A stretch of DNA of 64,000 bases, taken from positions 1 to 64,000 of the forward strand of contig NZ_QPKJ02000010.1 in NCBI RefSeq assembly GCF_003344625.1, in the 5' to 3' direction. The DNA is from Solirubrobacter deserti (GTDB lineage Bacteria; Actinomycetota; Thermoleophilia; Solirubrobacterales; Solirubrobacteraceae). Made by a program: the position numbers and the translations under genes. Each line of letters opens with the position of its first letter. The first letter of the stretch is position 1. The notes under the pieces are model-generated. The model was not told where the DNA came from and made no database searches. It worked only from the letters and a program-made list of their open reading frames with translations. Positions 1-7,149 of the stretch are shown here, in pieces.

Positions 1-267
1 CATCGAATGCCACCACGCGACGTCGTCCGTATGCACGACCGCGGCGTGCGACACCGCCCCGGCGAGCCGATGCGCGAGGGACGTCTTGCCCCCGCCGCTG
101 CGGCCATCGATGGCGACGATCGGCGGGCGACCGTCCTTCGGCCCGGCCACGTCGAGCACGAGCGCAGCGAACGCGCTCAACGCTTCGACCCGCCACGGAC
201 CGGCCTGCGGCTCTCCCACACCGCCCTCGATGACTTCGAGCGTGCCAGCGGGACGCTCGCCCAGCAC
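1..267 (-). CDS. P-loop ATP-binding protein, uridine-kinase-like (C-terminus off the window)
   Basis: Reading leftward, the frame carries a clear Walker A motif, IDGRSGGGKTSLAHRL, about 60 residues from the chosen start, followed by HTDDVAWWHS, the spacing and DD motif seen after the P-loop in uridine kinase-like NTPases. The role is inferred from that family: ATP-dependent phosphorylation of a small substrate in the cytosol. The gene runs off position 1, so the substrate-binding part is missing. The start is uncertain: GTG at 267 is used here, but in-frame TTG codons at 282 and 285 are also possible, and a stop lies further upstream near 352. The N-terminal segment of about 55 residues before the P-loop is not recognised. 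Confidence 0.6.
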   Translation of the reverse strand, partial: MLGERPAGTLEVIEGGVGEPQAGPWRVEALSAFAALVLDVAGPKDGRPPIVAIDGRSGGGKTSLAHRLAGAVSHAAVVHTDDVAWWHSM

Positions 268-432
268 GAATGGGCAGCGCAACAAGCGGGCGCGAGGATC
301 GGCATCCGGAGGGCGTGGGCCACTGGTGGCCGGAGGAGACGCCGGGGCCGGTCACTGAGGCTCTCACGGCCTTCTGGGGCGGAACTGCCGGATCCGGAAG
401 GCGCTCCCGTGACCGACTCCCGCCGGTGAGCT

Positions 433-837
433 TCACGTGACGGGCCGGAAGACCCCGATCAAGGCGAGCACCCCAAGCACGATGAAGATCGGGCCGATGA
501 TCAGCGCCATGGCGCCGGAGAGCCCGCGAGAGACCTGATCGTCCTGTCGGTTGAACATGCGAACCGCACGACCGGCGCGAGTCCTCCCGAGCGGATGCGC
601 AGCGCCCGCCTCGTCGCGCCGGCGTTCCGCCTCGACCACGCGATCCCAGGTTCCTCCCCAATTCGTCAGGGTCGCCCAGCCGTGCAACAGCACGATGAAC
701 CCGAGCGGCGCCATCACGGCCAGTGACCGGCTCTCGGTCGCGGACGCAGAGGCGGCCGCAGCAGCCCACACCACCGGCATCGCGACGCGGCCGGCCGTGG
801 TCGTCGGCAGGCGCGCCAAGGTGAGCAGGAAGAACAC
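433..837 (-). CDS. hypothetical membrane protein
   Basis: A protein of 134 residues with two convincing hydrophobic stretches: around residues 35-60 (LAVMAPLGFIVLLHGW) and at the C-terminus (ALIIGPIFIVLGVLALIGVF). Between them is a charged, probably cytoplasmic loop rich in Arg and Glu. No enzyme motif is visible and I do not recognise the family. The start used is GTG; the frame stays open further upstream, so the N-terminus may differ. It stands alone between a P-loop gene and a secreted-protein gene on the same strand. The hydrophobic pattern and the C-terminal segment make a chance open frame unlikely. Confidence 0.55.
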   Translation of the reverse strand: MFFLLTLARLPTTTAGRVAMPVVWAAAAASASATESRSLAVMAPLGFIVLLHGWATLTNWGGTWDRVVEAERRRDEAGAAHPLGRTRAGRAVRMFNRQDDQVSRGLSGAMALIIGPIFIVLGVLALIGVFRPVT

Positions 838-913
838 GACCGGCCCTGTACCCGCTCGGTCGCTGCACGACGCCGCGTGCGTCGCGAACCGGCTCGACCG
901 CGTCGAAGGACGT

Positions 914-1414
914 CTATGCGCGCCCGCGTCGGCCGTCCTGGTCGTCAGGGATGCCGTCGCCGTCCCTGTCGGGGATGCCGTTGCACGTGCCCGGGCAGCC
1001 GCAGCGACCGGTCAACACCCACGACCCCGTCGGGCCGCCGCCGGTGAACGCGCCTTCCACCCGCAGCTTCTCGTTCTCGTCGTCGCCGCCGCCCAGTCGC
1101 ACCTTCGTGACCGAACCGAAGATGCCGTTGCCGCGCTTGGGCTTGTCGCCGTTCCAGATCTGCAGCCGGCCTGGCGTGCCGGGCGTGTCGCGCGCGATGA
1201 TCTGGATGCGCAGGTTGCCTCGGGTCTTGCCGCTGAGCACGACCGACGTTCCGCCGTAGCGCTTGTTGGGCTCTTTGCAGTTCATCATCCGGAACTTGCG
1301 CTCATAGCCGTCGATGCCCTTGAGGGTCAGCCAGGGGCGCAGGCCGGCCTGGGCCTGCGAGGGCAGCGCCACGCTTCCGGCGAGGACGCATGTGAGCACG
1401 ATGAGGAGTCGCAT
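914..1414 (-). CDS. secreted protein with C-terminal calcium-binding-type DxDxDG repeat
   Basis: A protein of 166 residues beginning MRLLIVLTCVLAGSVALPSQA, a standard signal peptide with an AxA-like cleavage site near residue 22, so it should be exported. The body has three or four cysteines and no recognised fold. The C-terminus contains GIPDRDGDGIPDDQDG, the Asp-rich repeat of thrombospondin type 3 and related calcium-binding proteins, preceded by a small Cys cluster (CGCPGTC). The likely role is an extracellular or cell-surface, calcium-stabilised protein; substrate or partner is unknown. It is transcribed alone, leftward. The rest of the protein offers no clue to function. Confidence 0.7.
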   Translation of the reverse strand: MRLLIVLTCVLAGSVALPSQAQAGLRPWLTLKGIDGYERKFRMMNCKEPNKRYGGTSVVLSGKTRGNLRIQIIARDTPGTPGRLQIWNGDKPKRGNGIFGSVTKVRLGGGDDENEKLRVEGAFTGGGPTGSWVLTGRCGCPGTCNGIPDRDGDGIPDDQDGRRGRA

Positions 1415-1562
1415 GCTTCAGTGAAAGTGCCCGGGTCGGTGTCCAGATACTCCGGGCAGTTGGTGAACGGCTGCCGACTGACGCGCAGAGTGACGACGCC
1501 TCCTCGAGCGGTTCACCGGCGAGTCGCCGACCAACCGTCGCTGCGGCTACATTGCCGCCGGC

Positions 1563-1898
1563 ATGAAGCGGCGAAGCGGACGGGAATGGGCGACGGTCAC
1601 GCTGCTGCCGCTCGTATGGGTCGTCGGCGTGGTGCTGTTGTGGCGCTCACGGGCGTGGACCCTGCGCGACAAGGTCATCGGCACCCTGGTCGTCCCGGGC
1701 GGCCTCGCGTTCGTCATCTACGTCGCGATCGACGCAGCGCTGCTGCTCTACGGAGGCTGCGAGCCGCCGGAAGCCGGGTGCTCGGTAGCTCTGGACATCG
1801 ATCCTGTCTCAGCGCTGATCTTGGGGTTGCTCACGATCCTGCCGCTCGTGTCTGCGGTCTACCTCGCGATCCGGGCGGACCTTCGCCGATCAACGTGA
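1563..1898 (+). CDS. hypothetical membrane protein, three predicted helices
   Basis: A protein of 111 residues with three hydrophobic segments (about residues 11-27, 40-65 and 83-104) and short charged ends, a small integral membrane protein. A CxxxxxxxC pair (GGCEPPEAGC) lies in the loop between helices two and three and may sit outside the membrane. A TACATT hexamer at 1548-1553 ends nine bases before the ATG, which would give a very short or absent leader. It is isolated between leftward genes. No family is recognised, and no function is assigned. Confidence 0.65.
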   Translation: MKRRSGREWATVTLLPLVWVVGVVLLWRSRAWTLRDKVIGTLVVPGGLAFVIYVAIDAALLLYGGCEPPEAGCSVALDIDPVSALILGLLTILPLVSAVYLAIRADLRRST

Positions 1899-1958
1899 CC
1901 GCTGGCTCGCCATCGCCTTCCGCTTCGGAGGACTACGGCCCGGCGGGGCAGGCGAGGC

Positions 1959-4283
1959 TCAGGCGAAGGCGGGCGAGTGCTCCGCCAGCAACCGTTCGAG
2001 CGCCGCGACCTCCAGGGGCGGCGCGAACAGGTAGCCCTGGCCGTGGTCGCAGCCGAGCTCGCGCAGGCGCTCCAGCTGGGTCTCGTCCTCCACGCCTTCG
2101 GCGATCGTGACCAGCCCGAGGCTGCGGCCCAGCTGGACCAGGGTCGCGATCAGCGGGTCGTGGGTGTCGCACGCGGAGATGAAGGTGCGGTCGATCTTCA
2201 GCGCGTTGACCGGGAACTGCTGCAGGTAGGCCAAGGACGAGTAGCCCGTGCCGAAGTCGTCGATCGCGATCCGGACGCCCGACGCGCGCAGCTCGCGCAG
2301 GGTCGCGGCGGCGGACTCGGCGTCGCGCATCAGCGCCGTCTCGGTGATCTCCAGAGACAGCAGGTCCGGGTCCAGGCCGGAGCGGCGCAGCGCGGAAGCG
2401 ACCGTGCGCGTGAGCCCCGGGTCGTCGAGTTGGCGCGCGCTGACGTTGACCGAGATGCGGATCGGCGTGCCGGCGTCCAACCACTGGGCGGCCTGCTCGC
2501 AGGCGGTTTCCAGGACCCAGGCGCCGATGTCGACGATCACGCCCGACTCCTCCGCCAGAGCGATGAACTCGGCGGGCGGGATCAGGCCGCGGGTCGGGTG
2601 CTGCCAGCGCAGCAGCGCCTCGGCGGCGGGGACCTCGCCGGTCTGGAAGGAGATGATCGGCTGGTAGACGAGGAAGAGCTCGCTGCGGGCGAGCGCGCTG
2701 CGCAGGTCGGACTCGAGCTCGAGCCGCTCGTGGGCGGCGATGTGCATCTCGTGGCGGAACTCGGCGTAGCGGTTGCGGCCGGCGCCCTTGGCCTCATACA
2801 GGGCGATGTCGGCGTCGCGCAGCAGGTCCTTGGCGGCGTCGCGGTCGCCGGTGGCGATGCCGATGCTGGTGGTGATCGTGATCGGGCTGCCGGTGCCGAG
2901 GTCGAAGGGCTCCTGCAGCACGCGCACGATGCGGCCGGCGATCTTCTCCGCGCCGCCCTCGACGAGCACGACGAACTCGTCGCCGCCGAGGCGGCCGATC
3001 GTGTCGGTCTCGCGCAGGACGCTGGAGATCCGCGCGGCGACGACGCACAGCAGCTCGTCGCCGGCGGGATGGCCGAACGTGTCGTTGACGCCCTTGAAGC
3101 CGTCGAGGTCGATGAACATGGCCGAGACCTCGGTGCCGGCGTGGCGCGCCTTCCGCAGCATCTGCTCGGTGCGGTCCATGATCAACGCGCGGTTCGGCAG
3201 CCCGGTCAACGCGTCGTGCAGCGCCTGGTGGCGCAGCTGGCCGGTCTTCTCCTCGACCATCTTCAGTGCGCGGGCGCGGCCGCGGGCGAGCACCTGCATG
3301 AGCACGAACGCGAGCAGGCCGAGCGCGAGCCAGACGAGCAGGCACACCGTGGCCTGGACTTCTGGGTCGCCGATGCCGGTCGGCTCGGCGCCGGTGATCG
3401 TCACGGTCCAGCGGCCGTCGGCCTCGACGGACATGCGCTGGGTGACGCGATCGCCCCGCGCGGGCCGCCCGAACCGCGCGACCGACGCGCTGTGCATGGT
3501 CTCCGACAGGGTCCGGAACGCGGCGCCGGCACCGGTCGGGATGCGGTACTCGGGCACGGCGGCGTGCTCGCGCTCGAGGCTGACGGCGACGCCGCCCTGC
3601 CGCGAGACGGCGGAGGCGAGGATCGGCTCGGCGTCGAACAGGCCGATGATCCAGCCCGTCGCGCTCTCGCGGCGCGCGTCCAGCGAGCGCGGCACGCCGC
3701 CGCCCGCGTAGACCGGCGCGATCACCTCGAACATCTCGTGGCCGTGGCTGGAGGTGACGACGAACGCGCTGAACTCGCCCGAGTCGCGCGTCTCGCCCAG
3801 CAGCTTGGTGAGCTGGCAGAGATCAAGGCCCGGGACGGTCAGCTCGTCGAGCGTCTCCGCCATGCCCGGCCCAGCGACGCTCAGCTTGGGCAGGCAGTAG
3901 TACGGGCGCTCACCGGCGGGGTAGACGTCGGTGCGGCGCTCGCGCACGAGCTCCACGTAGCTGAAGCCGGCCACGCCGGCGAAGCGCTGGTCGACGTCCA
4001 TCGAGTGGTACCAGCGCTTGAACTCGGCGTCGGTCATCTCGGGACGCGAGCCGAGCAGCGTGCGGGCCGCGAGCGTGAGGTCGTCCATGCGCCGCACCGC
4101 GGTGGTCACCGACGCGCCGATCGAGCCGGCCTGGGCGCTGAACGCCTGGTCGTTCTGGCGCTTGACCTGCGCGCGCCACAGCCCCGCGGTGGTGCCGGCG
4201 AGCGGGACGAAGACGGCAAGCAGCAGCCAGGCCGTCCACGTGCGGGCCTTGGGTGAGATCGCCTTGCGTCGCAGATTCGGCAC
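1959..4283 (-). CDS. membrane CHASE-sensor diguanylate cyclase/phosphodiesterase (GGDEF-EAL)
   Basis: A protein of 774 residues that should make and/or degrade cyclic di-GMP at the membrane. Order: TM helix near residues 17-35, periplasmic CHASE-type sensor about 60-300 (with motifs such as QRFAGVAGFSYVELV), second TM near 310-330, GGDEF domain with intact RLGGDEF (about residue 430) and an upstream RxxD inhibitory site (RETD), then an EAL domain with EALLRW, NVSARQL, EITETAL, DDFGTGYSS and AEGVE, all canonical. Both domains therefore look catalytically competent. It lies alone downstream of a J-domain gene on the same strand, but has its own sigma-28-like promoter at 4293-4319, which suggests co-regulation with motility genes. 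The ATG start is close to that promoter. Confidence 0.95.
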   Translation of the reverse strand: MPNLRRKAISPKARTWTAWLLLAVFVPLAGTTAGLWRAQVKRQNDQAFSAQAGSIGASVTTAVRRMDDLTLAARTLLGSRPEMTDAEFKRWYHSMDVDQRFAGVAGFSYVELVRERRTDVYPAGERPYYCLPKLSVAGPGMAETLDELTVPGLDLCQLTKLLGETRDSGEFSAFVVTSSHGHEMFEVIAPVYAGGGVPRSLDARRESATGWIIGLFDAEPILASAVSRQGGVAVSLEREHAAVPEYRIPTGAGAAFRTLSETMHSASVARFGRPARGDRVTQRMSVEADGRWTVTITGAEPTGIGDPEVQATVCLLVWLALGLLAFVLMQVLARGRARALKMVEEKTGQLRHQALHDALTGLPNRALIMDRTEQMLRKARHAGTEVSAMFIDLDGFKGVNDTFGHPAGDELLCVVAARISSVLRETDTIGRLGGDEFVVLVEGGAEKIAGRIVRVLQEPFDLGTGSPITITTSIGIATGDRDAAKDLLRDADIALYEAKGAGRNRYAEFRHEMHIAAHERLELESDLRSALARSELFLVYQPIISFQTGEVPAAEALLRWQHPTRGLIPPAEFIALAEESGVIVDIGAWVLETACEQAAQWLDAGTPIRISVNVSARQLDDPGLTRTVASALRRSGLDPDLLSLEITETALMRDAESAAATLRELRASGVRIAIDDFGTGYSSLAYLQQFPVNALKIDRTFISACDTHDPLIATLVQLGRSLGLVTIAEGVEDETQLERLRELGCDHGQGYLFAPPLEVAALERLLAEHSPAFA

Positions 4284-4292
4284 CGACCCGGA

Positions 4293-4319
4293 TAGTCGGC
4301 TGAACCCCGCGACGCTTGA
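4293..4319 (-). promoter_or_regulatory. sigma-28 (FliA/WhiG)-like promoter for the CHASE-GGDEF-EAL gene
   Basis: On the minus strand the sequence reads TCAAGCGT, 11 bases, GCCGACTA. This is close to the sigma-28 consensus (TAAAGTTT, 11 bases, GCCGATAA) with the right spacing. The -10 element ends ten bases before the ATG at 4283, so the transcript would be nearly leaderless. A second match with the same spacing precedes the other GGDEF-EAL gene at 16187. Confidence 0.55.
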
Positions 4320-4322
4320 TCG

Positions 4323-4967
4323 TCAGTTGTCGATCGCGGCGACCCGGAGGCGGGCTTCCGCGAGCGCCTCCTCGGCCTGCCAGCGCAGCTCCTGCAGCAG
4401 GTCGCGCCCGTGCATCTGGGCCATCAGCGTCTGGTCCAGCAGCCGGGCGAGGTCGGAGTCGCGCGCCTCGGCGAGCCGCTGCTCGGCCTGCTCGACCGCC
4501 GCCGCCAGGGCCGGCGCGGGACCCGCGCTCGTCGCGACGGGAACCGCGTACGGGGACGTCTCCCACTGGCGCACGAGGTTGCCGATCGCCTCCGCGTCGC
4601 CCCTGCTGTAGGCGGCGTTGAGCTGCTTCATGAACGCCTCGGCGTGCTCGCGCCCGGCCGCGTCCGCCTGCAGGTCGGGGTGGATGCGCTTGGCGGCGTC
4701 CCGGAACAGCGTCTTGAGGTCGTCGCTCGGGGGCGGAGCGGCGACCGGCACGGAGGCCATCGCGGTCGTGGTCTCGCGGTAGCGCCGCTCGGCGCGCGCC
4801 GCTTCGGGCGTCCCGCGCGCGAGCTTGGCCTGCAGCTCCTGCACCTGCACGTCGATCACGCCGACCCGCGCGAGGTACTCGGCGTGGAAGGCCTGCAGCT
4901 CGCTCTGGAGCGTCGCGTGCTCCATCTCGAGCTCCGCGAGCCGGTCGCGCAGATCAGGCGCGGCCAC
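4323..4967 (-). CDS. J-domain-like protein with N-terminal coiled coil
   Basis: A protein of 214 residues. The first 60 or so residues are a Leu/Glu-rich coiled coil (RLAELEMEHATLQSELQAF). Around residues 80-130 comes a compact J-like domain: LKTLFRDAAKRIHPDLQAD contains the HPD tripeptide that activates Hsp70 ATPase, followed by a helix ending NAAYSRGD. The C-terminal part is again helical and charged. It could recruit DnaK to a specific client, but the lack of a glycine-rich or zinc region shows it is not a general DnaJ. The GTG start overlaps the end of the S33 peptidase gene by 14 bases, so it is the third gene of an overlapping operon. Confidence 0.75.
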   Translation of the reverse strand: MAAPDLRDRLAELEMEHATLQSELQAFHAEYLARVGVIDVQVQELQAKLARGTPEAARAERRYRETTTAMASVPVAAPPPSDDLKTLFRDAAKRIHPDLQADAAGREHAEAFMKQLNAAYSRGDAEAIGNLVRQWETSPYAVPVATSAGPAPALAAAVEQAEQRLAEARDSDLARLLDQTLMAQMHGRDLLQELRWQAEEALAEARLRVAAIDN

Positions 4968-6075
4968 GGGCGAGGTCGATCAGGCGGTCGAGGATGCGCT
5001 CGCCGTCGACGCGCAGCCCGTTGTGGTCGTACTCGCTGGTGATCCACGCGCGCATGCGCGGGACCATCTCCGCCGTCTGCTCCGCGAACCGGCGCTCGAC
5101 GTAGAGGTCCTCGGTGTAGATCGTCGCCGCCACCGGGACCTCGTTTGCCCGCAGCACGGCCTCGTCGAACAGCCGCGGCCACTCGTGGGCGGCGAGCGCG
5201 TCGGCGGTCGCGCGCCGCGCGCCCTCGAACATCGAAGGCAGGATGTGCTCGGCCGTGAAGTACTCCGGCGGCATCTCGGGCCGCACGCGCTGCGCCGACC
5301 AGTTGGTCGCGAAGCCGTCGGCCCAGCACGCCTCGTGCAGCAGCCCGTAGATCGGGTTGCGCTCGAGGCCGAGCGGATCGCGCGCGTCCGCCTTGAACGC
5401 GGGAGAGTCCGGCGGGAGCTCGAGGACGTGGTGCACGCGCTCGAAGCCGTCGCTCATGCCGAGCCAGTTGCCGAGTGAGCGGAAGCGGTCGGGCAGCGCC
5501 AGCATCCGCTCGCGGTCCTCGGGGTAGCGCTCGTAGTAGCGCCGGCTGCGCTCGCGCACGCGCTCCCAGGTGGCGCTGAAGATGTCGTCCACGTGCACGC
5601 CGATGCCGGGCACGCCACCCGTGATGAACGCCTCGCGCAGACCCTCCGGCGCGAACGACAGGTAGGTGAGGAGCGTGATGCCGCCGTAGCTCTGGCCGAG
5701 CACGCTCCACGGCCCCGAGCCGAGCGCCTCGCGGATGACCTCGCAGTCGCGCACGATGCTGTCGGCGCGGAAGTGGATCAGGTACTCGGCGCTCTCATCG
5801 CCTCCCGCCGGCGTCGAGCGGCCCGTGCCGCGCTGGTCGAGCAGCAGGACGCGGAAGTCCTTCAGCGCCCGGTCGAGCCAGCCGGGGCCGCGCGGCGTGC
5901 CGGTCGGGCGCGGGGACTCGAAGCCCGGGCCGCCCTGCAGGTACACCAGCCACGGCCGCTCACGCCCGTCCGGGTCGGCCACCTCGCGCGCGAAGACGGT
6001 GATCGTCTCGCCCGGCGCGCCGTGGTCGAGCGGGACCTCGAACTCGTGCTCGGCGACGAACAGGCCCGGGATCAT
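4954..6075 (-). CDS. S33 family alpha/beta hydrolase, proline iminopeptidase-type
   Basis: A protein of 373 residues. The oxyanion-hole motif YLQGGPGFESP near residue 42, the nucleophile elbow GQSYGG (Ser about 127) and DQRGTGRS between them are typical of prolyl aminopeptidases and related S33 hydrolases, which release N-terminal proline or act on similar peptides in the cytosol. The chosen ATG (MIPGLFVAEHEF) overlaps the TGA of the upstream hydrolase gene as ATGA, which decides the start; a longer frame upstream reads into that gene and is not real. The C-terminal region holds the expected His in SEYDHNGLR. It is co-transcribed between another alpha/beta hydrolase and a J-domain gene. Confidence 0.9.
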   Translation of the reverse strand: MIPGLFVAEHEFEVPLDHGAPGETITVFAREVADPDGRERPWLVYLQGGPGFESPRPTGTPRGPGWLDRALKDFRVLLLDQRGTGRSTPAGGDESAEYLIHFRADSIVRDCEVIREALGSGPWSVLGQSYGGITLLTYLSFAPEGLREAFITGGVPGIGVHVDDIFSATWERVRERSRRYYERYPEDRERMLALPDRFRSLGNWLGMSDGFERVHHVLELPPDSPAFKADARDPLGLERNPIYGLLHEACWADGFATNWSAQRVRPEMPPEYFTAEHILPSMFEGARRATADALAAHEWPRLFDEAVLRANEVPVAATIYTEDLYVERRFAEQTAEMVPRMRAWITSEYDHNGLRVDGERILDRLIDLARGRA

Positions 6076-7097
6076 CCGAGGAAGCTCCAGAACTGCGCCG
6101 CCCAGCGCTCGCGGGCGTCCAGCGGCGGGAAGTGGCCGGACTCCTCGTAGATGGTCATCTCGACGCGGCCGCCGCGCGCCTCGTACTCGCTGAGCACGGC
6201 ACGGATCTGCTGGACCATCGGCTGCGGCGGGAACGTGTCCGCGCCGGGCCAGCCGGGGACGACGCCGAGCGAGCCGAGCGTGCCCATCTCCCACGGCGAC
6301 CCGTCGGCCACGACGATGTCCTGCGCGCCGTGCGTCCACAGGATCGGGGGCTTGGGGTCGACGTCGACGATGTCCGCCCAGTTGCAGTACTTGGGGGAGA
6401 GCGCGTTGAGGATGCCGCGCGTGCCGGGCGCGACGCCCGGCCAGTGCTCGGAGGTGGCCGTGTCGCCCGGGTAGCCGTCGTCACCCGTGAGCGACTTGAG
6501 GATCTCGCCGAGCAGCAGCTCCTCGCGCTTGGGCGGCTCGCGGTGTCCGACGCGCCAGTAGGACGTGTTCATCACGTTCCGCGGGGCGGTGTCGCCTTCC
6601 TCTGACCGGTCCCCGGCCGCGACGCGCGCGGCGAACTCCGGGTTGCCGGTGCCGCCCCCGGAGCCCGCGAAGTCGTCGAAGTGGGGTGTGCCGTCGAGCG
6701 CCACGCCGCCGTAGCCGTACGGGCTGACCGGGTCGATGAACGTCAGAGAAGCTACGGGATGCTCCATCGCGTAGTGGGCGATCGCCGCGCCGCCCGTGCT
6801 CCAGCCGGCGAGGTGGGGAGGAGCGGTGGTGCCGAGCGCCTGCAGCAGCGCGTGCACGTCGTCGGCCCAGTCGCGCAGGCCGCGCGTGGCGTCGATCGGC
6901 GCGCGGTCGGAGTCCCCGAACCCACGCATGTCCGGGGCGATCAGCCGGTAGCGCTCCGGCGCGTCCTCGAACAGGTGCTCATAGAAGCGGCCCGTCGAGA
7001 GGTTGCCGTGGATCAGGACGACCGGCGTGCCGTCCTCGGGTCCGGACTCGTGCACCTGCAGCGTGAGCCGGGCCGTATCGATGCGTGAGGAGCGCAT
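6072..7097 (-). CDS. alpha/beta hydrolase
   Basis: A protein of 341 residues with a canonical alpha/beta hydrolase core: LIHGNLSTG near residue 28 (oxyanion region), MRGFGDSD, nucleophile elbow GWSTGG (Ser about 100) and a C-terminal GHFPP supplying the catalytic His. The central cap region (about 150-230) is long and has no match I recognise, so the substrate is unknown; esterase or epoxide/haloalkane-type chemistry are possibilities for this fold. It is first in an operon, with ATGA overlap to the following S33 peptidase gene. On its strand TATAGG lies a few bases before the ATG, suggesting a short leader. It is divergent from the molybdenum oxidase gene at 7150. Confidence 0.85.
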   Translation of the reverse strand: MRSSRIDTARLTLQVHESGPEDGTPVVLIHGNLSTGRFYEHLFEDAPERYRLIAPDMRGFGDSDRAPIDATRGLRDWADDVHALLQALGTTAPPHLAGWSTGGAAIAHYAMEHPVASLTFIDPVSPYGYGGVALDGTPHFDDFAGSGGGTGNPEFAARVAAGDRSEEGDTAPRNVMNTSYWRVGHREPPKREELLLGEILKSLTGDDGYPGDTATSEHWPGVAPGTRGILNALSPKYCNWADIVDVDPKPPILWTHGAQDIVVADGSPWEMGTLGSLGVVPGWPGADTFPPQPMVQQIRAVLSEYEARGGRVEMTIYEESGHFPPLDARERWAAQFWSFLG

Positions 7098-7149
7098 CGC
7101 GCGAGCCTATAGGGATAACGTTCGCCATCCACCGGGAACAGGAGAGCCA

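Noticed and set aside
1977..4256. 759-codon open frame opposite the CHASE-GGDEF-EAL gene
   Set aside because: Antisense shadow; no motif and a sequence made up mainly of Ala, Gly, Arg and Val.
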